From assembly GCF_000488255.1 (NCBI RefSeq), contig NZ_KI530755.1, positions 437,064-501,063 on the forward strand: a stretch of 64,000 nt of DNA, written 5' to 3'. This DNA comes from Acinetobacter indicus CIP 110367. GTDB taxonomy: Bacteria > Pseudomonadota > Gammaproteobacteria > Pseudomonadales > Moraxellaceae. This document shows positions 24,686 through 34,032 of the stretch, piece after piece. The translations under genes were made by a program, and so were the position numbers. Numbering within the stretch: position 1 is the stretch's first letter; every line of letters starts with the position of its first letter. The notes below the pieces were generated by a model that worked only from the letters and a program-made list of their open reading frames with translations, did no database searches and was not told where the DNA came from.

Positions 24686-26812
24686 TTAAGCCGGAATAGA
24701 TTCTGCAATGGCTTCACGTGCCCAGACCCGGTTGTGACGAATCGCTTCTTTAAAGCCTTCCGCCACATTCTGGAAACTGGCATCGCTAAATACGCCTTCA
24801 TCTGGCGGTAGACGCAGATGTTCCAGCAGCTCGGCTTTATCCCCTAACAACACCACCGGTTTTAAATGTTTATAGGCTTCAATCACATAATGGCAGGCCA
24901 CACCATCGCGCTTAAAGGCATCCAGATTGTTGCCATCCAGCACAATCACTGCATCATACAGCACTGAGGGTTCGGCCTGCTGCATCCCATCAGATGGAAT
25001 CATGTCATCTTCAATGGTGGTGGTTGGGGCAGGGGTGGGCGTCAGAAAATCCAGCATCACATTTTCTTTTAAGGCCCATTGATGAATCGGCTCAATATTG
25101 TCGGTGGCGGCATGGGGATGTACCAGTACCGCGATTTTACGGCCTTCAATATTCGGCGGTAAAAATGCCGTCATGGATAACTTGGCTGAGGTTTTTTCCT
25201 CGGGTAGATCAGGCGGCAGCTGGCTTTCATCTAGTGCAATGCCGAGTTTATCGGCGACCATTTTGGCCAGATTGGCATCAATATTGGCCAGCATATTGTG
25301 CACCACACGCTCACGGATAGGTTTGCGCTGCACTTTACTCAGCTCAAAGACATAGGCATCGACCACGTGTTTCTGTTCAGGCAGGCTCAGGCTTTTGAAA
25401 TACAGACGCACCTGCGAAAAGTGATCGCTAAAGGATGGACTGCGCTGACGGATTTTATGCCCGTCAATGCGTTCCTGATAGCTTTCAAAACCGCCACCTT
25501 TGGCTGCGGGTGGGGTTTCTCGTGGCCAGTCATTGTCAATCGAGTTGGGCTGATACGCCGCCTGACCGCGATGAACCCGGCTCTGATGGATGCCATCGCG
25601 CTGGTTATTGTGAAACGGACACACCGCCTGGTTAATCGGCAGCTGATGGAAGTTCGGACCCCCTAAACGGCTGAGCTGGGTATCGGTATAGGAGAAAATC
25701 CGCGCCTGCAGCAGTGGGTCATTGGTGAAGTCGATTCCCGGCACAATATGCGCCGGACAGAAGGCGACCTGTTCGGTTTCATCAAAGAAATTGTCAATAT
25801 TGCGGTTGAGCACCATCCGGCCAATCGGAATGACCGGCACCAGTTCTTCCGGAATCAGCTTGGTCGGATCAAGCAGGTCGAAGTCAAAGCTCATTTCATC
25901 TTCCTGCTCCACAATCTGTACGCCCAGTTCCCATTCCGGATAGAAACCGTTCTCGATGGCCTGATACAAATCGCGGCGATGATAATCCGGGTCTTTCCCG
26001 GCAATTTTCTGTGCTTCATCCCAGACCAAGGCGGCCATACCCTGTTTCGGGGTCCAGTGGAATTTCACAAACACCGATTTGTTTTCGGCATTAATAAAGC
26101 GGTAGGTATGTACGCCAAAGCCCTGCATACTACGGAAGTTTTTTGGAATACCACGGTCGGAAATGGCCCAGATCACCGCATGTGAGCTTTCTGGCACCAG
26201 CGAAACAAAGTCCCAGAAGGTGTCATGTGCACTGGCACCGGTTGGAATTTCGGTATCCGGTTCCGGTTTTAAGGCATGCACAAAATCCGGGAATTTCATG
26301 CCATCTTGGATAAAGAACACCGGGGCATTGTTGCAGACCATGTCATAAATGCCTTCCTGGGTATAGAACTTGATGGCAAAGCCGCGAATATCGCGTACCG
26401 TATCTGCCGAGCCGCGCGGCCCTTGTACGGTCGAGAAGCGTACAAAGACTGGCGTTTTATGTTCTGGGGTAGTTAGAAAATGGGCTTTGGTATATTTTTC
26501 ATTGCCCGGATAGGCTTCAAAATAACCATGCGCACCGGTGCCACGCGCATGCACAATACGCTCCGGAATCCGTTCATGGTCAAAGTGGGTCATTTTTTCA
26601 TGAAAAATAAAATCTTCGAGCAGGGTGGCCCCGCGAATGCCAGCTCTGAGGCTGTTCTGGTTATCGGCAATTTTTACACCCTGATTGGTAGTGAGCGCCT
26701 GTTGTGTCGCATCACTGCGATACGGGTCTAATTGGACGGATTTATCATTACTGTTCTGTCGGTTTGCCGCATCTGCACCGGCCATTTCACTCGGTTGTTG
26801 ATCTTTTTTCAT
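24686..26812 (-). CDS. katE: large-subunit catalase HPII
   Basis: A 708-aa clade-2 catalase that breaks down hydrogen peroxide with haem. Seen in order: an N-terminal extension; the active-site His in [32 protein letters not shown]; the active-site Asn in [15 protein letters not shown]; the haem-ligand Tyr in [20 protein letters not shown]; and the flavodoxin-like C-terminal domain typical of HPII ([16 protein letters not shown], later VLDGNNL). A good SD (GGAGAACAGC) lies before the ATG. It follows the gene at 26831 by 18 bp and is likely co-transcribed with it. Confidence 0.96.
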   Translation of the reverse strand: MKKDQQPSEMAGADAANRQNSNDKSVQLDPYRSDATQQALTTNQGVKIADNQNSLRAGIRGATLLEDFIFHEKMTHFDHERIPERIVHARGTGAHGYFEAYPGNEKYTKAHFLTTPEHKTPVFVRFSTVQGPRGSADTVRDIRGFAIKFYTQEGIYDMVCNNAPVFFIQDGMKFPDFVHALKPEPDTEIPTGASAHDTFWDFVSLVPESSHAVIWAISDRGIPKNFRSMQGFGVHTYRFINAENKSVFVKFHWTPKQGMAALVWDEAQKIAGKDPDYHRRDLYQAIENGFYPEWELGVQIVEQEDEMSFDFDLLDPTKLIPEELVPVIPIGRMVLNRNIDNFFDETEQVAFCPAHIVPGIDFTNDPLLQARIFSYTDTQLSRLGGPNFHQLPINQAVCPFHNNQRDGIHQSRVHRGQAAYQPNSIDNDWPRETPPAAKGGGFESYQERIDGHKIRQRSPSFSDHFSQVRLYFKSLSLPEQKHVVDAYVFELSKVQRKPIRERVVHNMLANIDANLAKMVADKLGIALDESQLPPDLPEEKTSAKLSMTAFLPPNIEGRKIAVLVHPHAATDNIEPIHQWALKENVMLDFLTPTPAPTTTIEDDMIPSDGMQQAEPSVLYDAVIVLDGNNLDAFKRDGVACHYVIEAYKHLKPVVLLGDKAELLEHLRLPPDEGVFSDASFQNVAEGFKEAIRHNRVWAREAIAESIPA

Positions 26813-26830
26813 TGTTGCTGTTCTCCGTAA

Positions 26831-28246
26831 TTAACTTTTATGATTCATTGGGTCGAGCGCCTGCGCCAGCGCCGGAAAAAGGGCCTGGCTGTATTGCTGG
26901 GTACACCAGCGTCCGGCATCGCTGGCAGATTTATGCGGGGCCAAATAAGGCAATAGCTGCCGGATTTTGTCGTTAAAAGATGAGCCTTGGGCGTATTTGA
27001 GCTGAATCTCTTCCAGCTCCAGCTCGGCCATATAATTAAAATAATCGCTGGTTTTAAAATGGTCTGATGTACTTTGCAGCGCAGATGGGGCAGGATGCTG
27101 TGCTGCGGCATCTCCCAGAATCCAGTCATAAATAAACTGCTGTTCGGTACGGTTAAACAGCCCGAACATCTGGCTTTCCTGCTGATGAATCAGACGCCAG
27201 AATTTACTCTGCTGCGGGTCCTGACCTAAACGGATCCAGTCGGTTTCCAGCAGCTGCTGGATAAAACCATCCACGCCTTCGATGGTTTCCAGCCACTGGT
27301 TGATGCTGCGGTTGGTAAAAATACATTTATTGTCATGAATGAATTTGCCCATCAGGGCTTTGTGCTGGAAAATTTTCTGGATAATGTCGTGCAGATGCAG
27401 CCGCTGCAGGATTTTTTCTTCGTTCATGCCTTGCTGGCTTAAGGCATAGCCCAGCTGAATTAGGCGCAGATATTGAGCCTGCTGTTTTTCGTCCGGGGCC
27501 AGACTGGCAATGGCATGTAGCACGGGCGTATGCCGTGATGTTGAACGCTGCTGTGGCTGAAAACAGCGGGTGTGAATACCGAGTTCTTTTAGTTCATGCG
27601 CAATGATCAGCTGATGCAGCGAGCACAGATGTTTACCAATATGAAAGCCCAAGGTCAAAGGCATGAAATCGGCAGGGCAGTACGCCAGTGCCAGCTGAAT
27701 TGCGGCCTGATGAAAATAGCCATCTTCCAGACCTAGTACAAAGTTATCCAGCTGTAGGGTTTCAAGCAGTGCATTGAACTGATACAGCTGATGCTGCTGC
27801 GTGTGACCATAGGCCAGAGCTTGCAGATACAGCTGAATCAGCTCGGTATAGCGCCGGTCATCCCAGTGCTGGCTAAAACTGTAGAGCCAGGCTGCCTGCG
27901 CACGCTGGGTCGGGGCAATCTTGATCAGAAACTCATAAGCATCGGACAAGCAGTGAAAATATTCGCGTGGCTGTCCCCAGGCACGGCGCTTTAAATAATA
28001 TTCAAATTCGAGCTGGGCTTGCTGTTCATGCTGGATCATCCAGTGCTCCAGCTGATCCAGCTGGCGAGGGAAATCGGGTAGGGCCAACGGCAGGGTTTCA
28101 ATTTCATGTTTTAAACTGAACAGGGCTTTTTGTTGTTTGGCGGCGGGAGCAATATCGGCATCTAAATAAAACGACACCAGATCAAAATAGGTTTCAGGCA
28201 CATCATTGAGTATGTCTAATAATCTTTGTTTGACGACCGTTGGCAT
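26831..28246 (-). CDS. haem-oxygenase-like (iron-containing redox enzyme family) protein
   Basis: A 471-aa protein from the ATG at 28246 (MPTVVKQRLLDILNDVP), preferred because GGAGC lies about 7 nt before it; an open frame extends 33 codons further up. The central section LTLGFHIGKHLCSLHQLIIA then HELKELGIHTRCF, and a later RHTPVLHAI, resembles the Haem_oxygenas_2 family of iron-containing redox enzymes, whose members use a di-iron or haem-oxygenase-like helical fold. I recognise the pattern only loosely. It is mostly helical and Gln-rich with no TM. Placed directly upstream of katE, it may make or handle something linked to peroxide stress. Confidence 0.5.
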   Translation of the reverse strand: MPTVVKQRLLDILNDVPETYFDLVSFYLDADIAPAAKQQKALFSLKHEIETLPLALPDFPRQLDQLEHWMIQHEQQAQLEFEYYLKRRAWGQPREYFHCLSDAYEFLIKIAPTQRAQAAWLYSFSQHWDDRRYTELIQLYLQALAYGHTQQHQLYQFNALLETLQLDNFVLGLEDGYFHQAAIQLALAYCPADFMPLTLGFHIGKHLCSLHQLIIAHELKELGIHTRCFQPQQRSTSRHTPVLHAIASLAPDEKQQAQYLRLIQLGYALSQQGMNEEKILQRLHLHDIIQKIFQHKALMGKFIHDNKCIFTNRSINQWLETIEGVDGFIQQLLETDWIRLGQDPQQSKFWRLIHQQESQMFGLFNRTEQQFIYDWILGDAAAQHPAPSALQSTSDHFKTSDYFNYMAELELEEIQLKYAQGSSFNDKIRQLLPYLAPHKSASDAGRWCTQQYSQALFPALAQALDPMNHKS

Positions 28247-28482
28247 TATTCTGCTCCATGATTTAACCCTAGAAAACAGTAATCTAGTTGGCTGGAAACT
28301 TAAGCCTGAGTTGTGTGACTTCATGTAAAGTATGTATATGGGCAATTAACCTATAGGTATAAAAATCAGAGGGTTATATTTTTAGTTTTAAAAAATAAAT
28401 GAAATGTTACTTTTCAGAAAAAAGCACTGAAAAAGAGCTATGTTTAAATCGGAAGGAATAATTATATTCAGGATGGGTATAA

Positions 28483-28950
28483 ATGAATAAATGCTGCCAG
28501 TTACTTGCCAAAAAGAAATTAAAAGTCACCTTTATTGAAAGTGCTTCGGCAGGGTATCTGGCCTATCATTTTTCATTAAATAAAAATTCAGGCGATATTT
28601 TAAATGGCAGCTTGGTTTGTTATGACGCCAATTTAAAAGTCAGTATTTTAAAAATTTCAAAGAAATTCCTGGAAAAATACTCTCCTGAATCTGCCGAAGT
28701 GACAGAACAGCTGGTTTTAAAAGCCAAACAGATCATTGATTCTGATATTTTTGTTGGCTGTACCGGTTTATTAAAACGTGGTGGCTCTGAAACTAAGGAA
28801 AAACCGGTCGGAACATTTTTTTACTGTATTTCGTATCAGAATAAACTGCATCATTATCGCTGCGTATTTAATGGCACCAAAAAGAAAAAACTGGAACAGC
28901 TGTCGCGGGCAATTAGTCAGAGTATTATTGAAGTAGTCAAGCAAAAATAA
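28483..28950 (+). CDS. CinA C-terminal domain (PncC-like) protein
   Basis: A 155-aa stand-alone CinA_C domain, the family of nicotinamide-nucleotide amidase PncC. Marks: TFIESASAGYLAYHFS (family signature, normally T-x-E-S-x-T-G-G), GSLVCYDANLKVSIL, YSPESAEVTEQLV, VGCTGLLKRGGSETKEKPVG. The signature Thr-Gly-Gly is changed to Ala-Gly-Tyr, and there is a Lys-rich C terminus, so the enzyme may be divergent. Expected reaction: NMN to nicotinate mononucleotide and ammonia in NAD recycling. No operon partner. Confidence 0.8.
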   Translation: MNKCCQLLAKKKLKVTFIESASAGYLAYHFSLNKNSGDILNGSLVCYDANLKVSILKISKKFLEKYSPESAEVTEQLVLKAKQIIDSDIFVGCTGLLKRGGSETKEKPVGTFFYCISYQNKLHHYRCVFNGTKKKKLEQLSRAISQSIIEVVKQK

Positions 28951-29016
28951 TAGGAATATATAAATCAAATAGACAACCCAAAATAGAAAATCTGCAGAGA
29001 TAAAACCCTTAGATAT

Positions 29017-29048
29017 AAAAAAGTTATAGGTCATAATGACCTATAACT
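29017..29048 (-). terminator. terminator of the 29081 gene
   Basis: AGTTATAGGTCA (29022-29033), loop TAA, TGACCTATAACT (29037-29048): a perfect 12-bp stem. On the minus strand it is followed by TTTTATAT, matching a terminator for the gene reading leftward. Confidence 0.75.
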
Positions 29049-29080
29049 CTGAACCGTATTAGAACCAGACTGAGGGTAAT

Positions 29081-29365
29081 CTAGTTTCTATCCCAAGCAT
29101 CTTTAATCGCATGCTTGGCCTGTTCCCATTTTAAGCGAGAATCTGCTTTAAACTCTTCCCAGCGCTGTTTGAGGTCGCCTTCAGAACTTTCAAAGTCGCG
29201 ATCTGTGCCATATTCACTACGGGCGCGCGTACCGAGATCATAAGCAGAAGATAAGTCCCGATCATAATCGATATCTGGAATATCTCTTTTAAAATCATTG
29301 TAGTAAGGGCGGTCTGCATAGTTGTCACGCCAGTACCCATGTGGATCATTTGCATTGTTGACCAT
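29081..29365 (-). CDS. small hydrophilic protein with amphipathic C-terminal helix
   Basis: A 94-aa protein; I chose the second ATG (MVNNANDPHGYW) because AAGGAG sits at the right distance, while the first ATG (29371) abuts the SD. Composition is rich in Asp, Tyr, Arg and Glu. The C-terminal 35 residues (GDLKQRWEEFKADSRLKWEQ, then AKHAIKDAWDRN) form an amphipathic helix reminiscent of CsbD/YjbJ-type stress proteins. It could be a desiccation or osmotic stress protein; not proven. It neighbours the glutamine-rich gene and reads the same way. Confidence 0.65.
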   Translation of the reverse strand: MVNNANDPHGYWRDNYADRPYYNDFKRDIPDIDYDRDLSSAYDLGTRARSEYGTDRDFESSEGDLKQRWEEFKADSRLKWEQAKHAIKDAWDRN

Positions 29366-29419
29366 GATCATCTCCTTCGATTATTTATAATAAAAATAAG
29401 TGAAAAACAAAAAATGGTT

Positions 29420-29803
29420 TTACATATCTTCATCATCTAAGAGATTGTTTTGCTGCTGCGCATTCTGGTTATGGCGTTGTTGACCATATTGCTGCGGTTG
29501 TTGCTGTTGCTGCTGGCGGTTTTGTTGCTGGCGAGGCTGATCCTGTTGCTGTTGTTGGCGCAGCTGATCCTGTTGCTGATCATTTTGCTGGCGCTGTTGC
29601 TGGTTTTGTTGTTGCTGCTGGTTGCCCTGATGTTGAGGCTGTTGCTGCTGTTGATCTTGCTGGCGTTGCTGATTGCCTTGTTGCTGGTTATTTTGCTGTT
29701 GTTGAGGTTGCTGTTGCTGCAGACGGTCTTGTTGCTGCTGCTGATTGCCTTGCTGTTGAGGCTGCTGTTGCTGTTGGTTTGAACCATTGTTTTGATTTTG
29801 CAT
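29420..29803 (-). CDS. glutamine-rich low-complexity protein
   Basis: A 127-aa protein with 74 Gln (58%) plus many Asn, almost no hydrophobic residues, and recurring units such as GNQQQQQ, PQQQ and QDQ. It starts MQNQNNGSNQQQQQPQQQGN and ends NNLLDDEDM. The SD (AGAGGTG) and ATG are good. No fold is expected; such regions are intrinsically disordered and can form condensates or amyloid. Location beside a hydrophilic small protein and near katE suggests a stress role, which is inference. Because CAA/CAG repeats can slip, its length may vary between strains. Confidence 0.75.
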   Translation of the reverse strand: MQNQNNGSNQQQQQPQQQGNQQQQQDRLQQQQPQQQQNNQQQGNQQRQQDQQQQQPQHQGNQQQQQNQQQRQQNDQQQDQLRQQQQQDQPRQQQNRQQQQQQPQQYGQQRHNQNAQQQNNLLDDEDM

Positions 29804-30258
29804 TTGAACACCTCTTTTATAGATATCGACGCTATCGCTAGCGCGCTGAAATCATCTGAGAAAAACAGATAGCTTCTTTTTAACATGAAACATCTCATGA
29901 AAAACCCTGGCTCTGTTACATCTTATTTAGTTGTAAGCGGTGATTTTAAGCCGGAATTTTTAATTGGCTGTCCTACATAGGATTTTTAAGAATGTAATCT
30001 TTTGTGTAATTACATTTTTCGTGATTTTATATATAACTTTACATTTCTTTATTCTCATAGATAGTTTGATAAAATGTGTTTTAAATATATTTTAAGCTTT
30101 CAGATTTTTATTTATTTTATTTAAATAAAAGGAAAATACTCAGATTTATTTTTGCTGGAAAATAGATGGATAATAAATAAATTGAAAGATCAAAAGGTTG
30201 AGGGAAAATTAAAAAACCATTACATTGATGCAGTAAGACAAGAAAAAGGATAACAAAG
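29804..30258. other. intergenic region, AT-rich
   Basis: 455 bp between the divergent Gln-rich and HEPN-like genes. It must hold both promoters; TTTTATTTAAATAAAA (30115-30130) is an AT-only palindrome. No ORF or RNA gene is convincing. Confidence 0.5.
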
Positions 30259-30900
30259 ATGCTGGTGGTTGAGGAAATTTACCGCAGTAAAAAGAATGAA
30301 AATTCGGCGCATTTTAATCTAAAAATACAGCGTAGCCTAAGCTGGTTTAAAAAAGCCCTGAGTCTGGATCAGGAGCTGGATTTTAAATTTATGAGTTTAT
30401 GGATTGCCTTTCAGGCCATTTACCGTGAAGATGCGGCCAGTCCACCCGCTGCGCAGTTACAGCAGTTTTTTCAGCTTCTGCACCAGCAGGATGAAACCCG
30501 AAAAATTGATTATGTGTTATGGGAAAAATACCAGCAGCAGATTCAGGCTCTGTTGGCACATCCCTATACCCATCCGGAATTCTGGGCCTATCAGCATTTA
30601 CAGCTCACGCGTGATGAATGGCTGCAGCGCGCAGCTCAGGAACAAAGTGATCTGCAACAGACCTTGCAAAATAAACAGTCGGTGGCTTTGCTGATGGCGG
30701 TGTTTAAACGCTTTGACAGTCTGCGTCACCAGTTTGCCAGCGGCGGTGCCAACTATAACAGCCTGCTAAACCGTGACATTCTGGCTGGGGCAACCAGTAT
30801 TTTTGCTGCCTTAATTCCATCCTTTATTCAGATTCTGCTGGAATATCCGGCCAGTATTGATTCGGCCCAGCCACATTATCCGATGGTGCAGGTGTCTTAA
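30259..30900 (+). CDS. HEPN-like (Apea-type) protein
   Basis: A 213-aa protein that resembles Apea-type HEPN proteins: FNLKIQRSLSWFKKA, FKFMSLWIAFQAIYRE, and the C-terminal VFKRFDSLRHQFASGGANYN, SLLNRDILAGATSIFAALIP. HEPN RNases use R-x(4-6)-H; in many relatives this segment reads R-N-Q-L-V-H-G-G. Here it is R-H-Q-F-A-S-G-G, so Ser replaces the expected His, although the preceding residue after Arg is His. That suggests no RNase activity, or use of another residue. No toxin-antitoxin partner is adjacent. An AAAGGA precedes the ATG. Confidence 0.55.
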   Translation: MLVVEEIYRSKKNENSAHFNLKIQRSLSWFKKALSLDQELDFKFMSLWIAFQAIYREDAASPPAAQLQQFFQLLHQQDETRKIDYVLWEKYQQQIQALLAHPYTHPEFWAYQHLQLTRDEWLQRAAQEQSDLQQTLQNKQSVALLMAVFKRFDSLRHQFASGGANYNSLLNRDILAGATSIFAALIPSFIQILLEYPASIDSAQPHYPMVQVS

Positions 30901-30925
30901 ACCTGTCTGCACGATTTATACAGTT

Positions 30926-32113
30926 TTAAGCCAGTTGCTGGCGGCGCAGATGTTGCTGATCTAACCAGGCAAAACAGGCCGAGCAGAGCACCAGGGTTAA
31001 ACCAACCAGACAGCTCATGCTCCAGCCGCCATGATGCCAGGCGTAAATGCCCAGTGCAGAACCGCAGGCGCCGCCAATAAAATAGCTGGTCATATAGACT
31101 GCATTCAGGCGTGATTTGGCATCGGGGCGTAAATGGAAAATCACGTTCTGGTTGCTGGTATGCACACTGGCCAGACCTAAGTTAATTAGGCCAAAACCAA
31201 TAATATAGCTCCATAAATACTGCGCGCCGAAATACAGGAAACTCCAGCTGACCGCCAATAAAGAGAGGCCGGCCCAGGTGATCAGTTTGCCATGGCCACG
31301 GTCGGCAATTTTGCCAATTTTTTTGGTGGAGAGTGCGCCGAATACCCCAATTAAAGTGACTAAACCGACTGCGACATCGGGCAGACCAAAAGAGGAGCCA
31401 AGTAACACCGCAATGGTGGAAAACAGCACGCTCATGGCGGCAAAGGCACTGGCACCAATCAGGGCGCGATAGACCAGCCGTTTTTCCTGGCGGATCAGTT
31501 GCAGCATCGAATGCAGGATTTTGCCATAGGCCATACGCACCGTCGGAATATGCGGCAAGCGTTTTTTCAGAATAATCGCCAGTCCCATCATCAACACGCC
31601 ACTGATGATATAAATCAGCTGCCAGCCATATAAATTGGACAACAGTCCGGCCAGACTGGTCGACAGTAAAATCCCGACCAGTAAACCACTCATCAGTAGT
31701 CCGACCACTTCGCCCATTTTCTCCGGCTTGACCGACATGGTGGCAAACGGAATCAGAATCTGTGCGGCCACTGAAAATAGCCCGGTCATGATGGTGCCAA
31801 TCCAGAGCATTGGCAGATTCACTGAAAAGGCACATAGAAACAGGCCAAACGCGGCCAGAAACATCAGCAGCGGAATGAATTTGGTTTTATTGACAGTATC
31901 GCCAACTGGCACAATAAATAACAGCCCCAGTGCATAGGACACCTGGGCAAACGTCACCGTGAGTGCGACTTGGGATTCCGGCACCTGAAAATAAGTATGA
32001 ATCGAGTTAATCAGCGGCTGGCAATAATAGTTGGCCCCTGCACATAGACCACAAGCCAGCGCCATAAGCCAGAGCAGGGTTTTATCCTGACTAATATCGG
32101 GAGAGGTATTCAT
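30926..32113 (-). CDS. MFS transporter
   Basis: A 395-aa major-facilitator protein with 12 predicted TM helices. Marks: GANYYCQPLINSIHTYF in TM1 and the loop GDTVNKTKFIPLL after TM2. It looks like a drug/proton antiporter subgroup of unknown substrate. No regulator is adjacent; the next gene leftward is convergent. A 147-bp gap separates it from the EamA transporter upstream, which reads the same way. Confidence 0.85.
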   Translation of the reverse strand: MNTSPDISQDKTLLWLMALACGLCAGANYYCQPLINSIHTYFQVPESQVALTVTFAQVSYALGLLFIVPVGDTVNKTKFIPLLMFLAAFGLFLCAFSVNLPMLWIGTIMTGLFSVAAQILIPFATMSVKPEKMGEVVGLLMSGLLVGILLSTSLAGLLSNLYGWQLIYIISGVLMMGLAIILKKRLPHIPTVRMAYGKILHSMLQLIRQEKRLVYRALIGASAFAAMSVLFSTIAVLLGSSFGLPDVAVGLVTLIGVFGALSTKKIGKIADRGHGKLITWAGLSLLAVSWSFLYFGAQYLWSYIIGFGLINLGLASVHTSNQNVIFHLRPDAKSRLNAVYMTSYFIGGACGSALGIYAWHHGGWSMSCLVGLTLVLCSACFAWLDQQHLRRQQLA

Positions 32114-32260
32114 ACAAGGTCCAGTTCAGGTTAATTCATTCAATCGCATCTTCGGCAATACTGAGCATGACGGCCAAAGACCACCATTTGCAACATCCTT
32201 TTTGCATGTGCAAGACACATGCACAGCAGTCCGGAACAGGCTGAGCTGACTGATCATGGA

Positions 32261-33187
32261 TCAGGCCATCAGCTTTTTCTTGGACAGGCTAATCATCATC
32301 ACCCCAATGATATTGAGGGCGCAACCCAGCCATTGCCAGGCATTTAAATATTCATCTAAAAACAGGGTGGCCAGCACAATGGTCAGAATCGGGCCGATAG
32401 AGGCGATCATGGCCGAATGAGCGGCTCCCAGGCGTTCGATACTTTGCATTAATAAAATGGTTGGCAACACCGTGACCAGAATACCCAGTCCAATGCCATA
32501 GGCATAGACGCTGCCCGGTAACTGACTCAGCCGTTGCAGCGGCTCCGGTACGGCCAGCAGATAATGCAGCAGGGTGCCGAAACAGGCCACACTTAGCGCC
32601 AGGCCAGTAAAATTCCAGCTGCCAAATTTCTGGATCAGCCGTGGCGTCACCAGCAAATAGGCGGCAAAAGCCACCGCACTGGCAAATACCAGACTGGCAC
32701 CAAGCCAGAAGGAATGGCCATCTGGCATGTTTTGCTGTTCTTGTAACATCACCAGTACCGTTCCACCATAACTGAGCAGCAAGGCCAGTATCGTTTTCAG
32801 GCTTAAGCGTTGCTTGTAGATCAGGCTGCTGGCTAGAACGGTTAAGGTGGGATACAGAAACAGGATAATCCGTTCCAGTGAGGCGCTAATAAACATGAGC
32901 CCCAGAAAGTCGAGCCAGCTGGCAAAATAATAGCCGAGCAGCCCGGCAGCCACGGGCAGTATCCATTCGCGCAGCTGAATCTGGGTATTGCGATGCCGGT
33001 TAAACCAGCAGATCAGCAGGAAAAACGGCAGTGCGCTGGCCATCCGCAGGGTCATTAAGGTGGTGGCATCCACCAGAGGTGAAAGTGCGTAGGCTTGCTT
33101 GATAAAAATAGCTTTGGTGCTAAATAAAAAGGCCGCGCATAGTGCAAACAGTGAACCTAACTGCGTTCTGGTCAAGGAAATGGACAT
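32261..33187 (-). CDS. EamA-family (DMT) transporter
   Basis: A 308-aa drug/metabolite transporter with two EamA repeats, each of about five TM helices: SLFALCAAFLFSTKAIFIKQ and LIYKQRLSLKTILALLLSYG in repeat one, and LGAAHSAMIASIGPILTIVL, LFLDEYLNAWQWLGCALNI in repeat two. Substrates in the family are amino acids or other small metabolites, usually export. Ends in a basic KKK tail. Confidence 0.88.
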   Translation of the reverse strand: MSISLTRTQLGSLFALCAAFLFSTKAIFIKQAYALSPLVDATTLMTLRMASALPFFLLICWFNRHRNTQIQLREWILPVAAGLLGYYFASWLDFLGLMFISASLERIILFLYPTLTVLASSLIYKQRLSLKTILALLLSYGGTVLVMLQEQQNMPDGHSFWLGASLVFASAVAFAAYLLVTPRLIQKFGSWNFTGLALSVACFGTLLHYLLAVPEPLQRLSQLPGSVYAYGIGLGILVTVLPTILLMQSIERLGAAHSAMIASIGPILTIVLATLFLDEYLNAWQWLGCALNIIGVMMISLSKKKLMA

Positions 33188-34032
33188 ATTCAGAGCAATT
33201 TAATCAATAAAGTAGGTGTCACCAGATTTTCATGCGTTGATTATAAGCTGTCTGCTCGAAGAAACGAATGTGTAAAGATAGGCTTTATTCTCATTTTATG
33301 AAAATTTTAAGATGGTTTATTTCAGGCAGAGATCTATTGATGTCTTGCGGGCAATTGTTGCACAAAAATAGTGCAAAATACGCAAATTTAAGCAGTTGCG
33401 CTGCTTTATTCATCATCAGGCAAAATGATCAATAAAAAAACTTTTAATTTTTTATCGCGCTTTCACAGCCAGATGTATGGGTTAAGTCCAGATCAGCGGG
33501 CAGGAAATCATTTAGCCAATCGGTGCATTTGCCGCAGGATTTACTTTTCTGCCCGAACATTGGGCAGTTTTGACCAATTTCTCCCGGATTCTTCTGTGAT
33601 TAAGATGTCATTTTAGTCAATCATGAACTGGATGTTCATTTTTTGCGGCGAAAAAGCCGTTCATTATTGGTATTTATCAGCCTGTTGTAAGCCGGCACTA
33701 CACGATAAGATTTGTCAAAACAATCAATTTTAAGGAAAGAAAAAACAAAACAGGACGCAATTCGCTGTAAAAAGTCAGGAGCTGTGCTGAAAATTTATAC
33801 ACCTTATTTCCAGAGCGGCGCCATGAAAAATAGAAAGCTAAACTGATCAATTATATCTGCCACCCTTCTTTTTATGAATCATCAGTTCAAAATATGGGTA
33901 TTTATTAAATAAATATTGGGTGGTAATTTAAAAAAGTTCAATTAGAATCCAAAAATTCAACAAGGACATAACCTGAGGGGAAGCATCGTTTTGGCGATGT
34001 TTACTTAAGAAAAATTAGCTTGAGGAACGCTC
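33188..34032. other. long intergenic region upstream of pntAA
   Basis: 845 bp. It contains an inverted repeat TTGCAC (33358-33363)/GTGCAA (33371-33376), a short ORF at 33425-33616 that looks like chance or a remnant, and near pntAA a small hairpin CATCG...CGATG (about 33986-34001). AT-rich strings elsewhere. Probably carries the pnt promoter and a decayed gene. Confidence 0.5.

Noticed and set aside
24994..26976. Chain of plus-strand ORFs opposite katE
   Set aside because: All lie antisense to a well-supported catalase gene and show no family features.
29450..29782. 110-aa leucine-rich ORF on the plus strand
   Set aside because: It is the antisense shadow of the Gln-rich gene: CAG/CAA read backward give Leu codons. 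No SD is present.
33425..33616. 63-aa ORF upstream of pntAA
   Set aside because: Composition is not protein-like, no SD, no family.
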